Positions 1 to 6,408 of a stretch of 9,141 bases of DNA are shown one piece after another; within the stretch, counting starts at the first letter, position 1; each line of letters starts with the position of its first letter. The DNA lies in the NCBI GenBank assembly GCA_023387295.1, contig JAEWIG010000195.1:1-9141 (forward strand), written 5' to 3'. Under the pieces are notes generated by a model. It was not told the DNA's origin. It saw only the letters and a list, made by a program, of their open reading frames with translations, and made no database searches. This DNA comes from Bacillota bacterium (GTDB lineage Bacteria; Bacillota; Bacilli; Bacillales; Cytobacillaceae). Both the position numbers and the translations under genes were made by a program.

Positions 1-714
1 TTCTTCAGTAGATACATGATCATTTACGAAAAATTGGCTACCTAGTAAATATAGTTCTGAATTCACTTCTAGAGTTTTATTCTTAATAACTTTAATTGCA
101 TCCTCTTGCTTCACTGCAGAAATAGCAGCTGCTTCATGTTTTATGATGCCTGCCTTTTCAAAGGCAATTTCCTCATATGTATCCCCAAGAATAGCTGTAT
201 GATCCAACCCAATATTCGTAATGATGGAGAAAATCGGATTAATAATGTTGGTCGAATCAAATCTTCCGCCTAGACCGACTTCAAAAAGAACGATATCTAC
301 AGGATGAACGTGGCCAAAATAGACGAAAGCCATTGCCGTAATAATTTCAAATTCAGTTGGGCCGCCTAATTCACTCTCTTCTAGTTCCACAGCTAACGGA
401 TAAATTTCATTCGCAAGCCTAACAATTTCTTCATCCTTTATCGGAACACCATTCAAGGAAATTCTTTCATTAAACTGCTCAATATACGGAGATGTAAATG
501 TTCCGACAGAATAGCCTGCCTCCTGAAGGATACAGCGAAGGTACGTAACGGTTGAACCCTTCCCATTTGTTCCCCCTATATGAATGGCTTTCATTTTTTT
601 CTCAGGATTATCGAGCCTATCCATCATCCATTCCATTCTGCTCAGACCTGGTTTAATTCCCAGTCTTAATCTAGAGTGAATCCAGTTAATCGCTTCTTCA
701 TAAGTCGTAAACAA
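1..714 (-). CDS. folC: Folylpolyglutamate synthase / dihydrofolate synthase, N-terminal part
   Basis: FolC adds glutamate to folates with ATP in the cytoplasm, making the polyglutamated cofactors. The frame stays open for 238 codons to the left edge, so roughly the last 45% of a ~430-residue protein is missing. Visible Mur-ligase-type motifs are the P-loop GGTNGKGST (residues 47-55), TSPY followed by NERI (74-85), VGLGGRFDSTN (146-156), the metal-ligand region GLDH (169-172) and EKAGIIK (186-192), whose lysines include the usual carbamylated one. I chose the TTG at 714 because GGGGGG lies 8 bases upstream and translation then begins MFTTYEEAINWIHSR, close to the start of known Bacillus FolC proteins. 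An in-frame ATG at 753 lies inside a hairpin and has no good ribosome binding site. The gene follows valS after 63 bases with no visible promoter or terminator, so it is probably read from the valS transcript, as in B. subtilis. Confidence 0.95.
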   Translation of the reverse strand, partial: MFTTYEEAINWIHSRLRLGIKPGLSRMEWMMDRLDNPEKKMKAIHIGGTNGKGSTVTYLRCILQEAGYSVGTFTSPYIEQFNERISLNGVPIKDEEIVRLANEIYPLAVELEESELGGPTEFEIITAMAFVYFGHVHPVDIVLFEVGLGGRFDSTNIINPIFSIITNIGLDHTAILGDTYEEIAFEKAGIIKHEAAAISAVKQEDAIKVIKNKTLEVNSELYLLGSQFFVNDHVSTEE

Positions 715-722
715 AATTCTTT

Positions 723-728
723 CCCCCC
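723..728 (-). promoter_or_regulatory. Ribosome binding site deciding the folC TTG start
   Basis: A run of six G on the minus strand, followed by AAAGAATT (8 bases) and TTG. It is the only good Shine-Dalgarno-like stretch near the folC start and favours TTG at 714 over the in-frame ATG at 753. Confidence 0.65.
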
Positions 729-739
729 AACTACATGAG

Positions 740-769
740 GAAGACGAATCCATTATAGAATTCGCCTTC
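740..769 (-). other. Stable hairpin in the valS-folC gap
   Basis: On the transcribed strand, GAAGGCGAATTC pairs with GGATTCGTCTTC over 12 positions around a 6-base loop (TATAAT). Two of the pairs are G.U wobbles. The same positions are A/C mismatches on the plus strand, which suggests that structure in the minus-strand RNA is what has been kept. No U-tract follows, so it is not a normal intrinsic terminator. It could stabilise the 3' end of valS mRNA, be a processing site, or tune folC expression relative to valS. The function is inferred. Confidence 0.55.
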
Positions 770-777
770 ACCTGTAT

Positions 778-3423
778 TTATTCACCTTTTAATTCTTGAA
801 TACGAGCTTGAACAGCCGCTCTCTTTTCAGAGTAATCCTTTTCCTTCGCTTTTTCCTCTTCGATCACTTTCTCTGGTGCCTTCTTAACAAAGCCTTCATT
901 GCTCAGTTTCTTTTGAACACGTTCTACTTCTTTATTTAATTTATCTAATTCTTTTTCAAGACGAGCAATTTCTTCGTCAATATTAATAAGTCCCTCTAAC
1001 GGAAGAATGATTTCAGCCCCCGTTACAACAGCGATCATCGCTTTTTCAGGGATTGCAACCTCTGTACCAATTGTAAGCTCTTCAGGATTACAGAATCGTT
1101 CGATATAGCCACGATTCTTTTCTAAAGTCGTCATTGTTTCACTATCTTTAGCTTTTAAAATCATTTTGATTTTCTTGCTCATTGGTGTGTTGACTTCTGC
1201 ACGGCTATTACGAACAGAGCGAATGATTTCTACAAGAAGCTTCATCTCACTTGCTGCTTGGTTATCCGTGAACTCTGCCTTTACTGTTGGCCACTCAGCA
1301 ATTGTAATCGATTCTCCTTGATGAGGGAGGTTTTGCCAAATTTCCTCCGTAATAAATGGCATGAATGGATGCAATAGACGCATTGTATTGTCTAATACAT
1401 AAGCTAATATCGACCTTGTTGTTTTCTTCGCAGCTTCATCATCACCGTACAGTGGCAGCTTCGCCATTTCAATATACCAATCACAGAAATCATCCCAAAT
1501 GAAGTTGTAAAGGACACGGCCAACTTCTCCAAACTCATATTTGTCAGATAGTCTCGTTACCGTTTCAATCGTTTCATTTAGACGTGTTAAAATCCATTTA
1601 TCTGCAACCGATTTTTCTCCTGAGAAATCAATTTCTTCGTAAGTTAATCCATCCATATTCATTAAGGCAAAGCGAGAAGCATTCCAAATCTTATTAGCGA
1701 AATTCCAAGTTGCCTCAACTTTTTCCATAGTAAATCGTAAATCTTGACCTGGAGAGCTACCCGTTGATAAGAAATAGCGTAATGAATCAGCTCCGTATTG
1801 GTCAATAACATCCATTGGGTCTACACCATTACCTAGTGATTTACTCATCTTTCTTCCTTGTTCATCACGAACTAATCCATGAATAAGGACATCCTTAAAT
1901 GGACGTTGTCCAGTAAACTCAAGTCCTTGGAAAATCATTCTTGATACCCAGAAGAAAATGATATCATATCCAGTCACGAGAGCAGCAGTCGGATAATAGC
2001 GTTTATAATCTGCTTCCTCAGTATTTGGCCAGCCCATTGTTGAAAACGGCCATAAAGCTGAACTGAACCATGTATCTAAAACGTCGGTATCTTGATTCCA
2101 ATTTTCAATATCAGCAGGTGGCTCATGGTCAACATACACTTCACCTGTTTCTTTGTGGTACCAAGCTGGAATGCGGTGCCCCCACCATAATTGACGAGAA
2201 ATACACCAATCACGAATATTCTCCATCCAGCGCATATATGTTCCTTCAAAACGGTTAGGAACGAAGTTTACTTTTTCCTCTTTCTGTTGAAGAGCAATCG
2301 CTTCATCAGCAAGTGGCTGCATTTTAACAAACCATTGTGTTGAAAGATATGGTTCAACAACTGCACCACTACGCTCTGAATGTCCTACTGAGTGTAAGTG
2401 CTCTTCAATTTTAAATAACACACCTTGCTCTTGAAGGTCTTTTACGATTTGCTTACGGCATTCGAAGCGGTCCATATCTTTATATTTGCCCGCTCTTTCA
2501 TTCATCGTTCCGTCTTCATTCATAACAAGAACGCGTTCAAGATTATGACGATTTCCGATTTCAAAGTCATTCGGATCATGAGCTGGGGTAATCTTTACAG
2601 CACCAGATCCAAACTCCATATCTACATAATCGTCAGCAACGATTGGAATTTCACGTCCAACAATTGGTAGCTTAACCATTTTACCAATTAGGTGCTTGTA
2701 ACGCTCATCCTCCGGGTGAACAGCTACTGCAGTATCACCAAGCATCGTTTCAGGGCGAGTTGTCGCAATTTCAATATGACCTGAACCGTCTGCTAACGGA
2801 TATTTCATATGATAAAAGGCACCTTGAACATCTTTATGAATAACCTCAATATCGGATAATGCCGTCTTTGTTGCAGGGTCCCAGTTTATAATATATTCAC
2901 CGCGGTAAATTAGTCCTTTTTTGTAGAGGTCGACGAATACTTTACGAACTGCTTTTGACAGGCCTTCGTCAAGTGTAAAGCGTTCACGGCTATAGTCTAA
3001 GCCGAGACCAAGCTTTGACCACTGTTCACGGATATGGCTCGCATATTCCTCTTTCCATTTCCACGTTTCTTCAACAAATTTCTCGCGACCTAAATCATAG
3101 CGGGATTTTCCTTCATTGCGTAGCTTCTCTTCAACTTTCGCTTGTGTTGCGATTCCAGCATGGTCCATTCCTGGAAGCCAAAGTACATCATAGCCTTGCA
3201 TCCGCTTCATTCGAGTTAAAATATCTTGTAGTGTCGTATCCCATGCATGACCAAGGTGTAGCTTTCCCGTAACGTTTGGCGGTGGGATAACAATTGTGTA
3301 AGGCTCTTTCTCCTTATCATCCTTTGCTTCAAAAAACTTTCCTTCTAACCACCAATTATAGCGTCCCTTCTCAATCGATTGGGGATCATACTTCGTTGGC
3401 ATCGTAATTTCTTTTGTTTCCAT
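778..3423 (-). CDS. valS: Valyl-tRNA synthetase
   Basis: Class Ia aminoacyl-tRNA synthetase that charges tRNA-Val with valine in the cytoplasm and hydrolyses mischarged threonine. The 881-residue length fits the ~880 residues of B. subtilis ValS. The HIGH signature is HLGH (residues 56-59), inside PPPNVTGKLHLGH. The CP1 editing domain shows TTRPETMLGD (221-230) and GSGAVKITPAHDPNDFE (272-288). The KMSKS loop is exact at 525-529. The anticodon-binding domain follows, and the last ~70 residues are a charged heptad-like coiled coil (from about LINIDEEIARLEKELDK), the tRNA-binding arm typical of ValS. The ATG at 3423 follows AAAGGA by about 10 bases and gives METKEITMPTKYDP, matching Bacillus orthologues. 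Expression is controlled by the T-box leader directly upstream. No key residue is missing. Confidence 0.99.
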   Translation of the reverse strand: METKEITMPTKYDPQSIEKGRYNWWLEGKFFEAKDDKEKEPYTIVIPPPNVTGKLHLGHAWDTTLQDILTRMKRMQGYDVLWLPGMDHAGIATQAKVEEKLRNEGKSRYDLGREKFVEETWKWKEEYASHIREQWSKLGLGLDYSRERFTLDEGLSKAVRKVFVDLYKKGLIYRGEYIINWDPATKTALSDIEVIHKDVQGAFYHMKYPLADGSGHIEIATTRPETMLGDTAVAVHPEDERYKHLIGKMVKLPIVGREIPIVADDYVDMEFGSGAVKITPAHDPNDFEIGNRHNLERVLVMNEDGTMNERAGKYKDMDRFECRKQIVKDLQEQGVLFKIEEHLHSVGHSERSGAVVEPYLSTQWFVKMQPLADEAIALQQKEEKVNFVPNRFEGTYMRWMENIRDWCISRQLWWGHRIPAWYHKETGEVYVDHEPPADIENWNQDTDVLDTWFSSALWPFSTMGWPNTEEADYKRYYPTAALVTGYDIIFFWVSRMIFQGLEFTGQRPFKDVLIHGLVRDEQGRKMSKSLGNGVDPMDVIDQYGADSLRYFLSTGSSPGQDLRFTMEKVEATWNFANKIWNASRFALMNMDGLTYEEIDFSGEKSVADKWILTRLNETIETVTRLSDKYEFGEVGRVLYNFIWDDFCDWYIEMAKLPLYGDDEAAKKTTRSILAYVLDNTMRLLHPFMPFITEEIWQNLPHQGESITIAEWPTVKAEFTDNQAASEMKLLVEIIRSVRNSRAEVNTPMSKKIKMILKAKDSETMTTLEKNRGYIERFCNPEELTIGTEVAIPEKAMIAVVTGAEIILPLEGLINIDEEIARLEKELDKLNKEVERVQKKLSNEGFVKKAPEKVIEEEKAKEKDYSEKRAAVQARIQELKGE

Positions 3424-3746
3424 CCGATTTCATCCTTTCTTATTGAAAAAACAAAAAACCCCACACGTCATAAAAGGACGAATGGAGTATGCTTCGCGGT
3501 ACCACCTTTTTTTTAATCAAATTAGAAAAGCGGAGATGCCTAAATAGCACCTACATCTAACTTAGATTAACACTTAAACAGATAACGGATTTCCCGTCTT
3601 TTGCTACTTTGGCTTTAAGCCTTTCACAAAAGAAGCTCAAGGGCGACCTTCCAACTGTTTCACTTAGAAAACCTTTCAGCTAATGGTTCTCCTCTCTAAA
3701 AGCAAATGACAGCTGTACTCTTCCCTATCTTCGCTGATTTATATAT
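3424..3746 (-). promoter_or_regulatory. Valine T-box leader of valS
   Basis: Tandem leader RNA of about 320 nt that senses uncharged tRNA-Val. It fills the long gap in front of valS. The AG-rich stem I strand (GGGAAGAGTA near 3716-3725) and AGAGAGGAGAACC come first. The specifier loop has valine codon GTC at 3647-3645 (GGAAGGTCGCCC), followed by the conserved CTTGAGC. A small GGCT/AGCC stem follows. The T-box AGGTGGTACCGCG is at 3507-3495. Its variable base (T, 3501) would pair with discriminator base A73, as expected for tRNA-Val. The leader ends in a terminator. When tRNA-Val is uncharged, the antiterminator forms and valS (probably with folC) is transcribed. The exact 5' limit is estimated from the promoter. 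Confidence 0.95.
3446..3488 (-). terminator. Regulated intrinsic terminator of the valS T-box
   Basis: Minus-strand arms ACTCCATTCGTC and GACGTGTGGGGT pair over 12 positions (one U/U mismatch, G.U wobbles) around a 7-base loop. TTTTTTGTTTTTT follows. The 5' arm lies directly after the T-box sequence, the usual layout for mutually exclusive terminator and antiterminator forms. Confidence 0.92.
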
Positions 3747-3752
3747 ATCAAT

Positions 3753-3782
3753 ATATTACTGAAAAAAGAGGGTTTACGTCAA
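3753..3782 (-). promoter_or_regulatory. Probable sigma-A promoter of valS
   Basis: The -35 element TTGACG (3782-3777) and the -10 element TAATAT (3758-3753) are separated by 18 bases on the minus strand. This places the transcript start near 3746, just before stem I of the T-box. The -35 matches consensus at 5 of 6 positions; the -10 is weaker. Confidence 0.6.
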
Positions 3783-3821
3783 TCATTATTACCAATTAAT
3801 TTGTTTTTATGCTTAAATAGG

Positions 3822-3850
3822 CACGATAAAAAGGGGTTCATCATAGAATA
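3822..3850 (+). promoter_or_regulatory. Candidate sigma-K (or sigma-E) promoter of the small membrane protein gene
   Basis: CATAGAATA (3842-3850) fits the sigma-K -10 pattern CATAnnnTA exactly. CACG (3822-3825), 16 bases upstream, resembles the loose -35 pattern mACm. Read as a sigma-E -10, CATAGAAT matches CATACAAT at 7 of 8 positions, but its -35 partner (GCACGAT) is poor. A start near 3856 would leave a leader of about 24 bases that includes the ribosome binding site. This is a motif match only; these patterns are short. Confidence 0.35.
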
Positions 3851-3879
3851 ATGAAAGAAGGTTTGGAGGGGGAAATCAA

Positions 3880-4074
3880 GTGAGAAGAAGGAAATATAGC
3901 CCCTATATACTACCGCCGTGGTTACGGAGCATTAGGGCTGGATGCGCGCAATTCATTATCCCTTTTTGTTGCTTCCAAGGAATTCGAGTGATTATTTTTC
4001 CAACAACGTTTGATATTCTATTTCTTGCGATATTAATTGGAATTGCTGTAGCCCTTCACTTAGAACTAATTTGA
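3880..4074 (+). CDS. Small membrane protein, function unknown
   Basis: A 64-residue protein that I cannot assign to a named family. It starts with GTG; GGAGGGGG (3865-3872) lies 7 bases upstream, one of the strongest ribosome binding sites in the window and the main reason to call it real. The N-terminus is basic (MRRRKYSPY) and followed by PPW. A moderately hydrophobic stretch containing CxxxxxxxxCC spans about residues 22-40, and a clear transmembrane segment spans about 44-60. The charge pattern suggests the N-terminus faces the cytoplasm. It is the only plus-strand gene here, divergent from the valS leader and convergent with ysxE, and has its own terminator immediately after the stop. 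The sigma-K-like promoter match and coat-gene neighbours hint at a sporulation role; that is inference. Confidence 0.75.
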   Translation: MRRRKYSPYILPPWLRSIRAGCAQFIIPFCCFQGIRVIIFPTTFDILFLAILIGIAVALHLELI

Positions 4075-4077
4075 AAA

Positions 4078-4112
4078 GAGCCCAAACTAAGTCTGACTTT
4101 GGGCTCCTTTTT
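4078..4112. terminator. Bidirectional terminator between the small gene and ysxE
   Basis: GAGCCCAAA (4078-4086) and TTTGGGCTC (4098-4106) form a perfect 9-bp stem with an 11-base loop. On the plus strand CTTTTT follows; on the minus strand TTTTC follows. It starts 3 bases after the stop of the small gene and ends transcription from both sides. The ysxE stop codon (TAG, 4089-4087) lies in the loop, so one arm encodes the last residues of YsxE. Confidence 0.88.
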
Positions 4113-5148
4113 GTGCTTGCTCTTCTGCTGCTTTCGCTTGTTTTTTCTGATTCTCAATTTCCTCTATCCTCATCACTACATACTCCGTATTTTTTAGAAG
4201 CCAATATTGTCTGTGAAGGTGCATAGTAGCTTTTCTCTCATTTATCGGTCTCGTTTTATTGAAATATTTCTCCACTGATCGGATGACGGCTCCCGGATGG
4301 GCAAAATAACTTAAAAAGAGGAGAAACTCATCTTCTTTAAATGGAAAATAATTTAAGTACATATACACCCATTCAATACATTCCTCCGAACGGATTGGAA
4401 ATGTTTTCAGTGTTCTTGATAAAAAGGGAAGTAAATCATGAAGTGGCGCTCCTTGTTTTGCTCTTTCGAAGTTAATGAAATAGCCATAGCCCCTATCATC
4501 ATATAAAAAATGCTCTGTCGATATTTTCCCATGGACCATAACAGAACGGGCTTTTTCGTTATCCTTTGTTTGCTCATACCATTCTTTCAATTTATTCGTA
4601 GAATATCGCAAAGCCTGACTTACTTCGTGATAATATAGAGCAAAGGATAGTTCAAATGGAGACATATACTCCCTCTGTTCACATGTTTCAATAAATCCCT
4701 CTAAAAATTCAGCTTCCTTTTCCCACTCCTGGGTGGTCTTTTCATAATGTTCTTTTCTATCCTCTTTACTAACCTTTATTTCCTTCGCAGACAAAGTATG
4801 CAGTCTCGCCAATTCTCGAAATAGCTGCTGATGCCGAGCAAATCGATTTTCTTTCTCTTCATTTGCTAGCCATGGCATTAAATAATAAAGCTCATTTTCA
4901 TGCAAAACAGCATATTTTCCATCGACAGTTGGAAAAATGGGTACGATTCGGTTATACCCTTTTTGATACAAGGCTTGGACATGACGAATAAATTCGGCGC
5001 CTTGATGGGGTGTTATTTTTTTAAGTGAAAATACCCCTTTATCCGTATAAACCTTTTGAACACGACCAAACACCTCAACAAAGTGAGGCTCAAGAGCATA
5101 TTGCCTTAAAATTGGTGTAATCTTCATTAAACGATTCTTCTCATTCAT
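4087..5148 (-). CDS. ysxE: YsxE, CotS-family spore coat protein with kinase-like fold
   Basis: A 353-residue protein recognised by its place downstream of spoVID and by the CotS/YsxE aminoglycoside-phosphotransferase-like layout. GVFSLKK (38-44) is in the place of the ATP-lysine strand, and the YYLMPWL hinge is at 88-94. The catalytic loop region reads VHGKISTEHFL (205-215) where active relatives have HGDxxxxN. INFERA (225-230) replaces the metal-binding IDF/IDW. The Asp and Asn of the catalytic loop and the metal Asp are therefore replaced by Lys208, His213 and Asn226, which argues against phosphotransfer. The C-terminus is a charged, Gln/Ala-rich tail (from about 331). CotS relatives are mother-cell coat proteins. 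The ATG at 5148 has only a weak site upstream (GTGGG); Met8 is an alternative start. Transcription may come from a promoter of its own. Confidence 0.9.
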   Translation of the reverse strand: MNEKNRLMKITPILRQYALEPHFVEVFGRVQKVYTDKGVFSLKKITPHQGAEFIRHVQALYQKGYNRIVPIFPTVDGKYAVLHENELYYLMPWLANEEKENRFARHQQLFRELARLHTLSAKEIKVSKEDRKEHYEKTTQEWEKEAEFLEGFIETCEQREYMSPFELSFALYYHEVSQALRYSTNKLKEWYEQTKDNEKARSVMVHGKISTEHFLYDDRGYGYFINFERAKQGAPLHDLLPFLSRTLKTFPIRSEECIEWVYMYLNYFPFKEDEFLLFLSYFAHPGAVIRSVEKYFNKTRPINERKATMHLHRQYWLLKNTEYVVMRIEEIENQKKQAKAAEEQAQKGAQSQT

Positions 5149-5174
5149 AAGAACCCACTCACTATCTGTTACAA

Positions 5175-5203
5175 TTTATATGAACCACCACTCATTATTT
5201 TTC
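5175..5203 (-). promoter_or_regulatory. Candidate sigma-E promoter of ysxE
   Basis: On the minus strand, GAAAAAT (5203-5197) and CATATAAA (5182-5175) are 14 bases apart, the usual sigma-E spacing. The -10 is close to CATACAAT; the -35 agrees with KMATATT at 5 of 7 positions. The predicted start near 5168 lies about 20 bases before the ysxE ATG and after the terminator that follows spoVID. Motif-based inference. Confidence 0.35.
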
Positions 5204-5217
5204 TACCAACCTTTAAG

Positions 5218-5241
5218 AAAAAAGCTGAGCAATCGCCCAGC
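5218..5241 (-). terminator. Intrinsic terminator after spoVID
   Basis: On the minus strand, GCTGGGC and GCTCAGC pair over 7 positions (one G.U wobble) around loop GATT, followed at once by TTTTTTCTT. It starts 18 bases after the spoVID stop. The wobble becomes an A/C mismatch on the plus strand, so it works only in the direction of spoVID transcription. The short stem may allow some read-through into ysxE. Confidence 0.8.
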
Positions 5242-5259
5242 GTCATCTTCCACTTTAAT

Positions 5260-6330
5260 TCAACGTGCTACAGCCACTGGAATGTAAAGGACTTGCCCTT
5301 CTGTTAAATCATGATTAATTTCCAAGTGATTAACCTTCAACAACTGAAGAACAGCGATATCATATCTTTCTGCAATCATATCAACCGTATCTCCATTTTG
5401 GACAATACATACTTTTAATTTAGCTACTTCCTCTTCTTCCTTTCTAGCGAAGAATTCCGTTAATGACATGCTTTTCTTTTTCGATTTCTTTTTCTGTTTC
5501 ACTTCTTCTTTCGGACTTTCCATTTCTGATTCATGAACCTCTTCCTTCATAACAATGTTTGAACTCTCCTCTTTAGCTGGAGATTCATGCATTTTTTCAG
5601 ATTCCTGTCCAGAGGATTCCACTGCTTTCGGCATACTAAAAATATTTAAAGATGACGATTCTTCATTTCTCTTTGAGGCGACCGGTACTTTAACTTCCAC
5701 AGGTGCTTCCTCTAATTCATCTGCAATTTCGCCTACTTTCCCTTGCATAGGCTGTTTTCTTGCTTCTACTTCAAACGGCTCATATTCCTCATCATTTGTT
5801 TCTTTATCTGAAGTTAATTCTACTCTTATCTCTTGGAATTCTTCCTCAACCTCTGTTTCTTCTTCTACCTCTTCATACTCATTATCTACTGTATGTTGCT
5901 GTTCGCCATATAAACCAGAAATTAATAAATTTGCGGTTAATTTTAGACAGCTTCTCTCAGGAAAAACATAGTCAAATGACTCGACTTTTACATCAATTTC
6001 CTCGATGTGCTCTATTCTATTTTTCGGAATGGTTATGTCTACAGGGAAAAAATGATTAAATTCACAAATTCCTTGTTCCCGCTCTTCTACGATTTGAATG
6101 AATTTTGGAGCGGTAAATACATCCTCTTCTTCTGTTATTTCTGCTTCATTGCGCATATATTCACCTGTTAGCTCAAGCGCCCCTTGAATAGTTACATATT
6201 GCTCATCCTCTTGAATAAGGATATTAGGGTCAAGTGAAATCGATATAAGATCTAATACTTCCTGTCCTCTTTGAAACCAAACAGATTCCTCTAAAGAAAA
6301 TCGTAAACACGATGGATTTCCCTTGGACAA
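5260..6330 (-). CDS. spoVID: SpoVID, spore coat encasement protein with LysM domain
   Basis: SpoVID acts at the outer forespore surface in the mother cell, where it lets coat layers move from one pole around the whole spore, working with SpoIVA and SafA. Numbering from TTG, an N-terminal beta-rich domain covers about residues 1-150 (LRFSLEESVWFQRGQE; FPVDITIPKNRIEHIEE; ESFDYVFP). A very acidic, low-complexity linker spans about 150-265, then a Lys-rich run. The segment SLTEFFARKEEEE (about 283-295) corresponds to the B. subtilis stretch just before LysM that contacts SpoIVA. A LysM domain (about 299-350, VQNGDTVDMIAERYD to EGQVLYIP) ends the protein. I chose TTG at 6330 because AAAGGAGG lies 7 bases upstream. 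A start at the ATG at 6348 would translate that ribosome binding site into protein. The resulting 356 residues are much fewer than the 575 of B. subtilis, with the loss in the linker. Confidence 0.95.
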   Translation of the reverse strand: MSKGNPSCLRFSLEESVWFQRGQEVLDLISISLDPNILIQEDEQYVTIQGALELTGEYMRNEAEITEEEDVFTAPKFIQIVEEREQGICEFNHFFPVDITIPKNRIEHIEEIDVKVESFDYVFPERSCLKLTANLLISGLYGEQQHTVDNEYEEVEEETEVEEEFQEIRVELTSDKETNDEEYEPFEVEARKQPMQGKVGEIADELEEAPVEVKVPVASKRNEESSSLNIFSMPKAVESSGQESEKMHESPAKEESSNIVMKEEVHESEMESPKEEVKQKKKSKKKSMSLTEFFARKEEEEVAKLKVCIVQNGDTVDMIAERYDIAVLQLLKVNHLEINHDLTEGQVLYIPVAVAR

Positions 6331-6337
6331 AGCGACT

Positions 6338-6345
6338 CCTCCTTT
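6338..6345 (-). promoter_or_regulatory. Ribosome binding site deciding the spoVID TTG start
   Basis: AAAGGAGG on the minus strand, 7 bases before TTG at 6330. The in-frame ATG at 6348 lies upstream of it and has no comparable site, so that longer start is unlikely. Confidence 0.85.
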
Positions 6346-6379
6346 CATTTCTATCCCGTTAAATCACTATGTCAATTAA

Positions 6380-6408
6380 AATCTATGTTCTAAGAGGTTT
6401 TTTTATGA
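6380..6408 (-). promoter_or_regulatory. Candidate sigma-E promoter of spoVID
   Basis: On the minus strand, TCATAAA (6408-6402) and CATAGATT (6387-6380) are 14 bases apart. They agree with KMATATT at 5 of 7 and CATACAAT at 6 of 8 positions. The predicted start near 6373 gives a leader of about 43 bases. spoVID is sigma-E-dependent in B. subtilis, which supports the call. The -35 lies inside an AT-rich palindrome. Confidence 0.5.

Noticed and set aside
723..753. In-frame ATG at 753 as the folC start
   Set aside because: It is at the edge of a hairpin loop, its extension (MDSSSSCSWGERI) is not seen in known FolC proteins, and GGGGGG is correctly spaced for the TTG at 714.
3015..3272. Plus-strand frames opposite valS (including 2070-2258, 2425-2670 and 3015-3272)
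   Set aside because: They are shadows of the valS coding frame without ribosome binding sites or family motifs.
5555..5971. 138-codon plus-strand reading frame opposite spoVID, rich in Ser
   Set aside because: It is the antisense of the Glu-rich linker (GAA/GAG codons read as TTC/CTC/TCT), has no ribosome binding site, and is fully inside a well-supported gene.
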